From the NCBI GenBank assembly GCA_021234155.1, contig JAJEKV010000054.1, forward strand, positions 5,567,962 through 5,631,961: a stretch of DNA of 64,000 nt. The letters run 5' to 3'. The notes below the pieces were generated by a model, which made no database searches, had not been told where the DNA came from, and was given only the letters and a program-made list of their open reading frames with translations. How positions within the stretch are numbered: position 1 is the first letter of the stretch; each line of letters starts with the position of its first letter. Below are positions 32,522 to 44,198 of this stretch, piece by piece. The position numbers and the translations under genes were made by a program. The stretch is from Isoetes taiwanensis. Its lineage: Eukaryota; Streptophyta; Lycopodiopsida; Isoetales; Isoetaceae.

Positions 32522-35439
32522 ACAAGAATTTAGCGCCGGCGTAGCCGGCGCCGTATGGACCCTTGGGGGTCAAGTGCAAGTGTGTGTCGTGTAGAAAGAG
32601 CATGAATTCTAATGTATCAAGGTATATGCAGTGTGAAAACTTTGATTTGATATATTTTTTGCTTGGTTTTTCTTTGTCTAATTCCTCGGTTGAACATCTA
32701 GTCAAAACTCTAGGTTGACTTCACGACCAGTCTGTCAAATTGGAAAATATGCGTGTTTGCCTACACTTTCATCAGAACATGTAGAATTATGAAATGACTT
32801 TGCCCAAATTCATTTTGTTGTTGGATATTGACATATATTAAATTTAAATGGGCAATATTTGAGAATAACTGAAAGCTTGATCAGTATACAATAATATGGT
32901 TTGCAATTTTTCGTTTGAAATTGAGAATATTGAGTGGCGACATAAAAGATTGCATAATTAGATTGAATAACCGTGCCATGTAACAGGGGGTATACCACTT
33001 AAATATCTTGCATTGTGCAAATTGCCCTTAGTACAATTGAAGCCTCTGCAAGGTGAAGCTGAAAGGCCCTTATAGCCCAAGCTCTTTCTCCAGTCAAGAG
33101 GATTCTCCGTGCCAAATATCGAATTAAATATTTCTATTGTTATGCAAGAGTGGCCAATGAAAGATGAACAAACACACTATGCAATACTATTTAGATATGC
33201 TATGCCTCTTTATGCCTGATGCTTGCTGTATTGGACCAAATGAGCTCTCTAAAACAGAGCAGGTATGCATTAGATATAATGTGAGTTTACTTATTGAATA
33301 TGAACAACTCCAAACTCCGAAAAACAATTTGCAATTCCCCTAGTGTATATGGAGAGACTCTTTAGGTTAGGGGGCCTCTGGAAGACAAACATTAATTTTC
33401 TAAATTCATATTGATTTTTCCCTTTGTTAATAATGGAATTTAGAACCCATAGCATGATGGATCTGCAGGCATTGAAGGTGAAACATGAGTATGGGCATGA
33501 ATAAGAAGAATGTGGGCTATTCAACTTTAAATTCTCAAAGATGGAAGATTGAATGTAGTGGATTTTATGTCCAACAATTATTCCTTCTTTACCAAGCTGT
33601 AATGGCTCAAGGAGGAGCTAAGTGATTTAAAAGCAAAGTTACAAATTGCGGATATGAACATGCAGCATTTTCCGCAGGTTTGCAATTAGTTACCTATACT
33701 GGGTTAGAACAATTTGGTACTTCTGATACTCATTTGCTTGCTTGAATTGGAGCAAAGTTTCTATGTTGGAACCTGATTCTGGTTGGATTTGTTCAACTGC
33801 GCAAAGCTCAGGTTGCCCAAGCATGAAACTATTTTGCACCTGCTTTGAATCTCAAGCTCCGGTTGAAGAACCTGTGTAAAACAAAAAAGATCAACAAAGG
33901 AGATTGGCCGCTGGCATCTACAAACCCAGTGACATCGAAATTCAGCATTTTTAACATAAAGTTTTGCATATTCCCTGTTTTGCCGTCCTTTTTTTTTTGT
34001 CGGAATTCTAGAAATTTGCTTTTGTGGATGCATTTGTGGCCTGCTAGTAACAAAGCAGCTTTCGCTGCCTATTCCGCTAGGTTCAGGGAGGCACCCAATT
34101 TACAAGTGTTCGAAGCTTTGGTTTTTTTTTCTTTTAGGTGGTTCAATAATGGCCATCAATGTGAAGTGAACCAGATGGGTACTCTGCCAATGCGAACTAG
34201 GCACGAAAATGAAAAATTCTCTTATTTCATGTGCAAGTTGACAGGGTAGAATATTTTGAATTTAAGAAATAATTGATGGATGCATTAAAGAGAAAACCAT
34301 GAATTATTAACTGAATCAGGATAATTAGAAAAGTATTTTTTTTTTTAAGTTTAAACTTCTCCATTGTTGATTTCACCATCTAGTAGCTTCCCTTCCATTC
34401 TACAAGGCAGAGCGTGTATTCCACCTAAACAGTGACCGAAACAATGGCTTTGGTGTTAATGGTTCATGCACCATCTAATACTTTTGAATGCTAAGCATAG
34501 ATCACATTAGCACATTAAAATTACATAAACCTAATACTAAAAACCGATGCCATGAATTAGATTGTCAATTGATGAGTACGGTGCACATATAAATAATATT
34601 TCTCTTCATGAGGGTCTCCCACTCTTGCATTAAGAATATATTAAGACTGCCAAGATAAAAAGCTTCTGCACTATAGCAATGCATATGGAAGCCCTTTGCA
34701 GGGCAGAACACGATAAGCACATATTTTCTTGAGCGGGACAACTTTTTACATGGGTAAACTGATAACAACCAAAGATCACAAGCAATGTCCTTTTACATTC
34801 CTACATAATAGTCAAGTTGGACTCCAAATTTGTTAATCTGCTCATTTATAAATGTAGCCAAATAATCCTTGATTTTGGTGGTCCAAGTCCTCCAATTGTT
34901 CATGTTTGTTGTGATGTGAAGAGACGATTAATCATAGTGGTTTGTTTTACAATTACCCTTGAGTAGGTGTTCTATTTGGTTTACATATTTCTACATACAA
35001 ATTAAACATATTTAGTACCAACCAAAATATCACATGCACTATGAATTAAACTTGTGGGTTGGACCCTACTAATGTCCGACAGTTGACAATGCATTTGCAC
35101 TGAACTTGCCACTCTGGTTAGTAGTCATAGTCATGATTTTGCAGTTGTGAAACTACAGATATTTTATTTATTGAAGTTAATGGAATCTATTCTATTCTAT
35201 TCTATTATTGAAGTTAATGAATCGTATTTCAAAGTCTACTTTGAGAATGAGTTGGCCTAAGAGTCTCAATCGGAGAAATGTGGGACAGTTGAACACTTTG
35301 TTGTTGGCCCAATCTGCAGTTTGGGAACAACAATTTTGTTCTAAGATTTTAGTGCTGGCTGTGTAACCACATGTACTCTATGCAGTTAGTTGGAGGCAAT
35401 GTGTAGCTTTTGAAGGCAACCATCTCCTATATTATTTAG

Positions 35440-35877
35440 ATGAAGTTTGTCACTGTCAAACTACTTACAGATGAATCGCAACACAATGGAACCATCCATC
35501 CTATATCTCGAGTAGACTTCTTTCACCAACCAGATAACCGACCTTGGACAATTCATAGACGTCAACTCCCACTGCGCCCAGCCTATTCAACAACATTCAA
35601 CAGTTGTTTAGGACTAACACTCGACAAAGTTCTTGACCTAAGAACAGAAGTGTTTGCACACGGACAACTATACACAGCTCTCACACGTGTTCGAAGAAAA
35701 GAAGACGTGTTAATCCTCCTAGACGCCAGCAACATAGCACAAACTACAAGAAATGTCGTTTACAAGGAACTTCTACTCTTAACCCTCAAAAAAAAAAAGA
35801 AAAAAAAAACCTTTATCATTTGTCTTGGACAGCCAAACCAGACAATTACCCTTCATACAGCCTTTGCAAGGAAGTAA
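35440..35877 (+). pseudogene. Pif1-like helicase C-terminus (Helitron remnant)
   Basis: The frame reads RVDFFHQPDNRPWTIHRRQLPLRPAYSTTFN, broken here only for length, then CLGLTLDKV, FAHGQLYTALTRV and RRKEDVLIL. These correspond to the last SF1B motifs of Helitron/Pif1 helicases (RRQFPLR.AFAMT.NKSQGQTL; VFAHGQLYVALSRV). The usual KSQGQTL is degenerate (NSCLGLTL), and the upstream Walker A and B region is missing, so it is a dead tail. After about 35790 the frame runs into a lysine-coding A-run and is not helicase. Confidence 0.8.
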
Positions 35878-35906
35878 TTAGAGTCTATTAGCAGCCTAAA
35901 ACACTA

Positions 35907-36329
35907 TCAGGTACAATAATGTTTCAGCCTTGAAATGGTAAACTTCAGAGAAATAAAATCAGAAACATTATCCTTCTCCACTATGGCCTCCTTTCCTTTG
36001 CTTAGATTCTGCTCACAGTCATTGATTATGATGATGTCCTTTGTGATGCCAATATGATCCCCAATAGTATCCCCGAATGTATTAGAACTGTTCTCCATGT
36101 GTTCAGCAGCATTCCCTTTTGCAAATCCAGTGTCTCCAGCAGTATTTGTGGATCCAAGTATGTTAACTCCTGGGTCCCTCTCAGAGACATCTGCAGGGCT
36201 GGATTTAGAGCATTTGGCTACAGCAGATCTACGAAATTGGTAGATCTTCTTTGTATTCCCTTCACTGCTCTTCTCATCGGCCAACCTCTTCCTAGTAGCT
36301 AGGTTGAGGTCGCCTTTCTTCCTTGGCAT
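35907..36329 (-). CDS. Unrecognised basic-N-terminus ORF inside Helitron-like element
   Basis: From the Met at 36329 the product starts MPRKKGDLNLATRKRLADEKSS, with a basic, nuclear-signal-like N-terminus. It continues with Ser, Asn, Thr and Gly-rich low-complexity text and ends near 35907. The start was chosen because upstream residues look like untranslated sequence. I do not recognise a domain. It runs opposite to the helicase remnant, so if it is a transposon gene it is not part of the same polyprotein. It could also be a captured gene piece. Confidence 0.35.
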   Translation of the reverse strand: MPRKKGDLNLATRKRLADEKSSEGNTKKIYQFRRSAVAKCSKSSPADVSERDPGVNILGSTNTAGDTGFAKGNAAEHMENSSNTFGDTIGDHIGITKDIIIINDCEQNLSKGKEAIVEKDNVSDFISLKFTISRLKHYCT

Positions 36330-36824
36330 GCTGGGATCCGGGCAGCAGGACCACGTCCAGGCTAATCTAACTATTACAGAGTAAGAGTAAGGCTTATATA
36401 AGCCCATATTTATACAATAATGCAATCAGTTCTTGTCCTTAGCACCGTCAGTTTAGTGCATACCTAATAGCTCGATCGTGTAACTGATTTCCTCTGCGTG
36501 ATCATCTTCGACAGCGTCATGCATCATTTCGATATACAGGTTCGTTTTGCCCTAAAAACAGAGGGGATAAATACCATATGTATTTCAATGTTAGGTAAAA
36601 ACCATACGAAAAATCCATATTTTGCCATCCCATAGTTATACCATGCTTTCTTGTAGATAGAAACCATTAAATAATGCCATGTTGGTCAAACTGGCCATGG
36701 CACATACATATTATCATGCAAACCATTGGACATTATAGCCCTAATCAATACTAAAAAAAAAAGCTAAAAAATTATTACAACCAACTCAATGGGCGCTGGC
36801 TTCGCCAGCGCGCTAAATTCTTGT

Positions 36825-37097
36825 ATGTAATATCTCTATACATATATCTAATAAGGAAATACCTGTTCATACCATCTTCATTAGATTTTTCCCCATTTGG
36901 TACTTGATTTAAGCTTATATCACAAGATCTGCATCAAATTGCACATAATAACCCTAGGCACACCAAGACAAAGTAAGCATAGAAATAATTATGCTTGTTG
37001 TGTAATTCAGCATTCAAGGTAATGTAGAAGGGGATACAAGATAATGGTATTAATCCTGTCTCTGTTCATTTCACTACAGATTAACTTGTGATGCCAA
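36825..37097. other. Spacer downstream of PPR gene
   Basis: AT-rich, no gene. It would contain the 3' UTR of the minus-strand PPR gene; no E or DYW domain text is visible beyond the PPR stop in any frame. Confidence 0.5.
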
Positions 37098-39026
37098 TCA
37101 TTCTTTACTCATGTCAGCATAAGCATGCAAATTTGACATCTGTACATAGCCACCAGCATAGTAAGAATCTAGGCGAGCTATTTCTTCAAAGCATTTTCTG
37201 GCTAGCTCTAGATTCCCATACATTGTGCAAGCATTAAGCAGGGATCTCCACCCCGACTCATTGGGTTTTATAGAGATACGGGCCAAACATTCTGCTTCCT
37301 TAAAGCATCCTGATCCTCCTAAAAGATCAATCATACAATTATAATGTAAGGTATCAGGTTGGATGCCAAAGGACTTTATCATATATTCAAAATACCAATG
37401 ACCTTCATCAGCCAAACCTGCACGACTACAACAGGCAAGTATGCCATTAAACGTCAGGCCATCCAATTTGATGCCACTCCATTCCATGTCCATAAGACAT
37501 TGGATAGCACATGAAGCCTTGCTATGATGTGCATATCCTGCAATCATTGCATTCCATGACACAACACTTTGGTTTGCCATATTCCCAAAGATTATCAGGG
37601 CCTCATCCAAGCCCCCACATTTGACGTACATGTCAATGAGACTGCTGGCTAGAACAACATCTGATATGATCCCATATACAAGGATCTGGTGATGAATCAA
37701 CTTGCCTTCTCTTATGGCTCCAGTGTTTGCACATGCTTTCAACATGCTCAAAAATATAACTTTATTGGGCACTATGCCTTCCAGTTGCATTAGTCCATAA
37801 CATGAAAGAGCAAGATGACCTTTTTCATGCGAAGCAAATGCTGTCATCATTGCACCCCATGTTACAGCATTCCGATTCGACAATTTATCAAAAATCTTAG
37901 ATGCCTCCACCATGCTTCCACATCTGGCATACATATCAACAACACTACTACCTACAACAATATCTGATTGAAATCCACTTTCAACAACTTGATTCCAAAT
38001 GAGCCTGCCCTGCTCAATGGCTCCAATGCTGCCACAAGCTTTTAAAATACTTGAAAACGTAAATTCATTAGGCCGTATGCTTTCATGATACATTCTATTA
38101 AAGCATTCAAGAGCTAGCATGCCTTTCCCATGGTGTGCATAACATGCAACCATTGCATTCCATGCCACCAGATTTCTACTTGATAATTTATCAAAGGCCG
38201 TGAGTGCCTCTTCCACACTTCCACATTTGGCATACATATCAACAATTGCATTTCCCACAACATGAGATTTGAAACATCTTTGGATGATCTGCTCATGTAT
38301 GAACCTACCCTTGTGTATGGCTTCAATGGTCCCACACGCCTTCAAGATACTTGAATACGTAAATTCATCTGGCTTCCTACCCTCTGTATGCATAATTTCA
38401 AAACATTCAAGAGCAAGGAAACCTTTTCCACTTTCAGTATATCCAACTATCATTGTGTTCCAAGCAATTACATCTCGATGAGGCATGTGGTAGAACACAT
38501 TGTGGGTCTCTTCTATGTTGCCACATTTAGAATACATGCGCATTAAAGCAGTGCTTACAACAAGGTCTGTTTGTAGTCCAAATTCTATAATTTCCAAATG
38601 GATAATCCTTGCATGCCTGAGGGATGTTGTTGCACTGCAGGCTTTCAAGACTGTAATATAAGTGTACTTTATTCCTTTAATACCTGATACTTGCATCCTG
38701 TTATATAGGTGGAAAAATGTTTCATCTTTGCCAAACGAAGCATGAGCCGAAATTATTGAATTCCAAGCATCCAAACTTGGCCATGAAATTTTCTCAAAGG
38801 CCTGATGTGACTCGACCAGGATCCCACATACGGCAAACATGCAAATCAGGTAGCTACCAGAAAGAGCATTACAGACAACACCAGAGTGCATTAAAAGACT
38901 CTGTATCATTCTTCCATAATTAAGATCTTTGCTTGTAATGCATTCTTGTAATAGGACGCACATATAAGATTCGGACATAGTATCTTTACCCTTGATAATA
39001 GCAACAGCTTCATTTCGTCGACCCAT
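37098..39026 (-). CDS. PLS-type pentatricopeptide repeat protein, intronless, C-terminus truncated
   Basis: About 642 residues from the Met at 39026. It consists of tandem PPR motifs of ~35 residues arranged as P/L/S triplets, with repeated signatures such as DMYAKCGSVEEA, NLVAWNAMVACYAHHGKG, RPNEFTFSSILKACGSIGAI and DALHYN/DTLHYNCMIDLLG. PPR proteins bind organellar RNA one base per repeat, and PLS proteins usually act in C-to-U editing or processing in chloroplasts or mitochondria. The frame ends at MSNLHAYADMSKE, where an E domain would normally follow; there is no E, E+ or DYW domain. At the 5' side an in-frame TGA lies just upstream of the WDDLKKLCKMG text, while a second frame at 39046-39303 looks like the natural N-terminus. 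It is either a truncated but working binder or a recent pseudogene. Confidence 0.8.
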   Translation of the reverse strand: MGRRNEAVAIIKGKDTMSESYMCVLLQECITSKDLNYGRMIQSLLMHSGVVCNALSGSYLICMFAVCGILVESHQAFEKISWPSLDAWNSIISAHASFGKDETFFHLYNRMQVSGIKGIKYTYITVLKACSATTSLRHARIIHLEIIEFGLQTDLVVSTALMRMYSKCGNIEETHNVFYHMPHRDVIAWNTMIVGYTESGKGFLALECFEIMHTEGRKPDEFTYSSILKACGTIEAIHKGRFIHEQIIQRCFKSHVVGNAIVDMYAKCGSVEEALTAFDKLSSRNLVAWNAMVACYAHHGKGMLALECFNRMYHESIRPNEFTFSSILKACGSIGAIEQGRLIWNQVVESGFQSDIVVGSSVVDMYARCGSMVEASKIFDKLSNRNAVTWGAMMTAFASHEKGHLALSCYGLMQLEGIVPNKVIFLSMLKACANTGAIREGKLIHHQILVYGIISDVVLASSLIDMYVKCGGLDEALIIFGNMANQSVVSWNAMIAGYAHHSKASCAIQCLMDMEWSGIKLDGLTFNGILACCSRAGLADEGHWYFEYMIKSFGIQPDTLHYNCMIDLLGGSGCFKEAECLARISIKPNESGWRSLLNACTMYGNLELARKCFEEIARLDSYYAGGYVQMSNLHAYADMSKE

Positions 39027-39045
39027 TTTACATAATTTTTTCAAA

Positions 39046-39303
39046 TCATCCCACGTCCTGGTATCTTGCCCATATCAAATCTAAGAAAAACAAATCAGAG
39101 TATTCAAAGGAAGGCACCAAATCTGACCTGTTGGGATATGATTGATGCAAGCTAGGCTTGTGGCAAGGAACACCAAGATTTTTGTGGCAAAGAGCCATTG
39201 ACTGAAATGCAGCTTCTTCTGAAAACGAACATCTGAGTGGCATAGCCATACTGTTTGAGATTTCCATCTCCACATCATTAAAATCCCAGTGGCACCATTT
39301 CAA
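39046..39303 (-). pseudogene. Likely N-terminal part of the PPR gene, out of frame
   Basis: An 85-residue frame from the Met at 39303 ends at 39046, two bases from the PPR frame and in a different phase. The overlap zone in the PPR frame (TRTWDDLKKLCKMG) is typical of text just before the first PPR, so the gene probably continued across. A one- or two-base indel near 39060-39075, or a small intron, would explain the break. Whether it carries an organelle targeting peptide cannot be told, but it is Ser-rich and starts Met-Lys-Trp. Confidence 0.45.
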
Positions 39304-42300
39304 TAAGGATTTTGCGACCTCCCGGAGTTAAAACCAAATACGACTATATTGATGCGGGGACCGAATACTGCATTTACTTACCTTAGGGCCAGCCACTTCA
39401 CACTGGGGGTTAGGCCTTTATCCACAGTAGTCGCAAAATGTGGCTGCCATATACACCATTTCACACTGAAATTTAAACTTGTTTTTCCACTGCATGGTAG
39501 TCATAAAATATGACACCACTAAAATACTAGTGGAAAACATGAAAAAATAAGACGTCTTATTTTTAGTTATATTTCAAATAAGACCAGGTGTCTTTTATTT
39601 TATGATAGGGGCTGCCTAGTGGCGTGACGTTAAAAACTCTATAAAACTCTACTAGTAAACGGGTGCTCGGCGTTGCCGGGCTAATGTCTTGGCATCTGTT
39701 TTGACTCGGCCTCTAACGTCCATAGGCGCCAACTTTGACAACATCGCATCTAACGTCCATATGTCGAACTTCGACAACATCGCATGTTGATATTGGCAAG
39801 AATGGACATTATTTACTTTTGTAATTATTTTTGTTACTAAAATTGTCTAATGACAGTATCATCAATGTATTAACTTTGCGTTTATGGATTTCAGTAGAGA
39901 AAAGAATGTTTTTTAAGGAATAGGGGGCGAAGTTAAATCTACCTCTATGTTAATAACTACCTTCGTAAATGTAAGGAAACGGCTATTCTGCCCATGGAGC
40001 CAACGACAGCATACCATGTGGCACCAATTCTTTTTAACCTAAATTTCATAGTGACGATTACCGCGGCGATTACAGTCACAGCCGAATATCAATCAGTAAT
40101 TACGACCCGTTCTCAAGCAGTACTTCCATCCCTGAACACTTGAGCATTGTAATGACATCCATTGGTCTCCGTGGACGATAAAAACATATTCTATTCTATT
40201 CTATTAATGGTTTTGTCTATAAAAATGGATGTCAAGCCAGGAGTCATTAATAACTATGTAGGCATGTGTGTGTGTGTATATCTATAGAGTGCCTTTGTGC
40301 ACTTACTAATATTGATGCATTTATAATTCTAATTGCCATAGCCATAACATCCATCTTCTATCATTGCTTGCTCGAGGAGGGCATAATGTCCTTCCCTAGA
40401 CCACTATACATACCTAAAGACCTAGCAAGATAGGATGAGACAAAAATGGACACTTTGCTCTCACTTTTATTTAAATAGTTGACGGGTTTTATGGAGATCA
40501 TAATTGATGCAATTGACAACATGCCAATGAAATATGTGAAGATTTGCATTTGTGTGGCAGTGCATTTGCAATAGATTATGCAATTTTTGGTTGTGTATGT
40601 GCAATTTCTTTGTTTTTCTTGTTTTAGTGGATAATTTATTTGCTTTTCATGGACTGTAACAATGTGAAGCATGCAACCTATCACTACCCACTTGTACAAT
40701 TATTGAGTAAAAGGACGTCGAGAAAGATAATGGGAGTAAAAACACTATACAACAATTTATTATGACAGATGGAATCCACAGGTTTGTAATGTCTTAATTC
40801 TATTGAATTTGACCAGTAATACAAAGGGAAAGTGTCTTCCAATTCTTTCAAGAATACTTGGAATTACAAAGGACAAAGTATCTTCCAATTCTGTTGGCAA
40901 TACGTGGAACCTCTTATAGGGGTTGGTAATCCTTGTTGCAAAACATTAACCAACTGAAAAACCTTTTATGGTAAGAGTACTTAACCTGTGGACCACTTAT
41001 AATTGCATGCAACCTAATTAATCTCTTCTAGCCTATTGATTTCTCCTTTAGAGCTTCAAAGTGCTTCTGGATGCAGGCCTTTCCTGCAACGTTTATTCTC
41101 CAAATTCTGCAGTGAGATTCAGTTTAGCTATAATGGAGTTAGTATCCATGATATCATGAAGCTCATCATTGTTCTTTCCCTAGACAGAATAAATAATAAG
41201 ATTCACAAAATAGCATGTAACTTGATCGTGAAGATGTCACATTCTAACATGCTAATTCAACTTCATCGCCCCGGCTTCTATAGATATAGTGAATTGTAAA
41301 TGGAATGTTTTTCTCGCAAATATAGCCCATGGTTCGCAAAACATGCTATCTTCTTCCTCCCCATTGCAACTTCTCTAAACTTTGCTAAGCCGTGATTTGC
41401 TCCTTTAAATGTAGAACCCAAATCGATAACCAAGGCTCCAGCATGGCCGCTTTGTAAGAAAGAGATACATTCTCATTTCTACATGCTTTAGCTGTTCATC
41501 CTCATTTGTACATGCATGTGGAATAGCCTCTTGAAAATTGAGAATGAAGGGGTAGAGGTACACATAGCAGAGGTACTATGAGGAAGAGCAAATGCTATGC
41601 AAAGGCATTTTTATAGGAAATCCAATATAGTAGCCAAAACATAAACAAATAGAAGAAAATGTGCGACCGTCATAAGATGCTCAAGCTTTCCTGTTTGATG
41701 ACTAAAGCAGTATACCTTTCTGCATAAAGAGAGAAATATCAAGCACGCGCAAAAAATTTTAAATGCTCTTAGATGAAGGAAGAAGCATAAGAATTAGAAA
41801 GAAGTGCAAAAGAATTAGCAAAGATGAAATAAAAAAACAGGGATGTGTTCTTGATTATTCCAACCGTTATGTAAACCGTCAGATCCGTCTTTGTCTCTCA
41901 GAGATCTCTACTTCCATATGTCCGCCACCAACACCTATAAATGACAAAAATGAAATGAATCAAGATTCTAGCACCGAACTAAGGTTGCTTGCTTGTTCCT
42001 AAATCTGTGGAGGAAAATGGCAAAAGAACGAACCGCGCATTTCGTTTGTTCCTAAATCTATGATAAAATGGAAAAAGAACTAAACTGCATTTATGTCTTG
42101 CCTCTTCAACAGAACAGAAGTTGGAATCCTTTGTTTGTGTGAAAATTCTAGTTGTAGGCATCCTTAAAGCTGGATTGGATGCCATTCTATAGACCCACAT
42201 AAAAATCGGTGAAGAATCGCTTCTGTAAAGATTATATCCGACGTTACCTGCTTAATCGCGGTGCTATTTTATAGAAGTCTTCAACGACGGTTTTGCTCGT

Positions 42301-42386
42301 GTTTGCAAGTTTGCATGTGTCACTACAACTACATCGCCATATCTGCAGCTCCATCGCGATATTGAACCTAAAACTCCATCGCTACA
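39304..42386. other. No gene recognised; LINE/SINE-like tail near 40.0-40.2 kb
   Basis: At about 40010-40207 a segment ends '..gataaaaacat' plus four ATTCT units, resembling the LINE 3' end at 21.07 kb and probably a truncated retroposon. A small GC-rich hairpin (gctcggc-gtt-gccgggc) sits near 39665. Open frames such as 41036-41299 and 41763-42002 show no domain. Confidence 0.4.
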
Positions 42387-42683
42387 ATGGCAGAGCACAC
42401 AGAGAACAGAAATCACAAACCCCTAAATGTTACAAACCGCCACATACCTTCTCACGAGGGGAAAAATCGGGCGGGCTATGGCTATGGCAGGGCCGGACCG
42501 GTGTACAAATTTTTATTTTCCACATTCAAGCAAGGAAAGCAAAAACCGGAATCCAAGAGCCTAAGATTACTATATTCACCTGCTTCAACCGCTCAGCTTC
42601 AAGTAAATGACCTGATTGATGGTGTCCTAACCTCAAATACTACATCTGAGGTTATTGAAAGATGCAAGAGAGGAGGTTGTTAA
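42387..42683 (+). other. Unrecognised open frame entering the tandem array
   Basis: 98 codons starting MAEHTENRNHKPLN. The last ~25 codons (NDLIDGVLTSNTTSEVIER) lie inside the first tandem unit and recur in the other two units. No domain recognised. It may be the end of a host exon that was caught in the duplication. Confidence 0.25.
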
Positions 42684-44198
42684 TCTGAAAAAACAGAGAA
42701 GATGCAGAGGATTTAGGTGTTAGAGTGCTACCTGCTGCTCCAACGATCAAAGAATGGCCCGGAGAAAAATATCCGACGCTTGTAGCTCCAAAACAACCGA
42801 TTCACAAACCGCACCCCCGGACCGCCTCCAAGCTCCAAGCTCCAAGCAAACACCTTGATAACCCCAGCGATTGCTCCAGCTCCAAGCTCGAATGCAAACA
42901 CCTCTGCAATGAGACCGTTGTAGCACAAACCCTCTGCAATGAGACCGTTTCTATTGAACCCAGCCAGATCACTGCCCAAGATTTTAGCTGCTCACCCGTT
43001 TCGAATTTTCGTATGATTATCTTGGAAGGGAAAAGGGGAAAGAACGACGGAAAACCAAGACATCACCGGAAAACCCATTTTTTTGCCAATGTAACGCCGG
43101 AAAAAATCAAAGCAAAAAGAACCCAAGAAACTTTTTAAATAAGTAGATGACGATTGATGGTGTCCTAACCTCAAATACTACATCCGAGGTTATTGAAAGA
43201 TGCAAGAGAGGAGGTTGTTAATCTGAAAAACAGAGAAGATGCGAGAGGATTTAGGTGTTAGAGTGCTACCGGCTTGCTCCAACGACAAGAATGGCCCGAG
43301 AAAAAATATCCGACGCTTGTAGCCCAAAACAATCGATTCACAAACCGGCACCACGGACCGTCTCCAAGCTCCAAGCAAACACCTTGATAACCCCAGCGAT
43401 TGCTCCAGCTCCAAGCTCGAATGCAAACACCTCTGCAATGAGACCGTTGTAGCACAAACCCTCTGCAATGAGACCGTTTCTATTGAACCCAGCCAGATCA
43501 CTGCCCAAGATTTTAGCTGCTCACCCGTTTCGAATTTTCGTATGATTATCTTGGAAGGGAAAAGGGGAAAGAACGACGGAAAACCAAGACATCACCGGAA
43601 AACCCATTTTTTTGCCAATGTAACGCCGGAAAAAAATCAGCAAAGAACCCAAGAAACTTTTTAAATAAGTAGATGACCTGATTGATGGTGTCCTAACCTC
43701 AAATACTACATCTGAGGTTATTGAAAGATGCAAGAGAGGAGGTTGTTAATCTGAAAAAACAGAGAAGATGCAGAGGATTTAGGTGTTAGAGTGCTACCTG
43801 CTGCTCCAACGATCAGCAATGGCCTGGAGAAAAAATATCTGACGCTTGTAGCGCTCCAAAACAACTGATTCACAAACCGGCACCCTGGACCGTCTCCAAG
43901 CTCCAAGCAAACACCTTGATAACCCCAGCGATTGCTCCAGCTCCAAGCTCGAATGCAAACACCTCTGCAATGAGACCGTTGTAGCACAAACCCTCTGCAA
44001 TGAGACCGTTTCTATTGAACCCAGCCAGATCACTGCCCAAGATTTTAGCTGCTCACCCGTTTCGAATTTTCGTATGATTATCTTGGAAGGGAAAAGGGGA
44101 AAGAACGACGGAAAACCAAGACATCACCGGAAAACCCATTTTTTTGCCAATGTAACGCCGGAAAAAAATCAGCAAAGAACCCAAGAAACTTTTTAAAT
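42601..44198. repeat. Three tandem ~530-bp units
   Basis: Units 42601-43140 (540 bp), 43141-43666 (526 bp) and 43667-44198 (532 bp) are near-identical, differing by small indels. Each begins 'aagtagatgacctgattgatgg' (with small changes) and ends 'caagaaactttttaaat'. Each unit holds an internal direct repeat of 'ccctctgcaatgagaccgtt' and a 'ccaagctccaag' reiteration. Open frames recur in each unit but differ in length through the indels, so coding is unlikely. This is a local tandem duplication rather than a CRISPR-like or telomeric array. Confidence 0.9.

Larger units (their letters stand above)
32522..36824. mobile_element. Helitron-like element with hairpins at both ends
   Basis: The left end reads ACAAGAATTTA followed by the hairpin GCGCCGGC-gta-GCCGGCGC (32533-32551). 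The right end has the hairpin GCGCTGGC-ttc-GCCAGCGC (36793-36811) followed by GCTAAATTCTTGT. The right terminus is thus an inverted copy of the left. Terminal hairpins next to a CTAA-type end are a Helitron hallmark, and TIR-like ends are reported for the Helitron2/Helentron group. The only helicase trace inside is at 35440-35800 (plus). No Rep domain was seen. Boundaries are inferred from the ends, not from an empty site. Confidence 0.55.

Noticed and set aside
37098-39044. Start of the PPR frame at 39044
   Set aside because: The codon there is TTG; the first in-frame ATG is at 39026, and an in-frame TGA lies a little further upstream.
39655-39685. GC hairpin near 39.67 kb as another Helitron terminus
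   Set aside because: It lacks the GCTAAATTCTTG end shared by the hairpins at 32.5 and 36.8 kb, and no partner end was seen.
42601-44198. Tandem array as CRISPR or as a repeat-protein gene
   Set aside because: Units are ~530 bp without unique spacers, and indels shift the frames between units.
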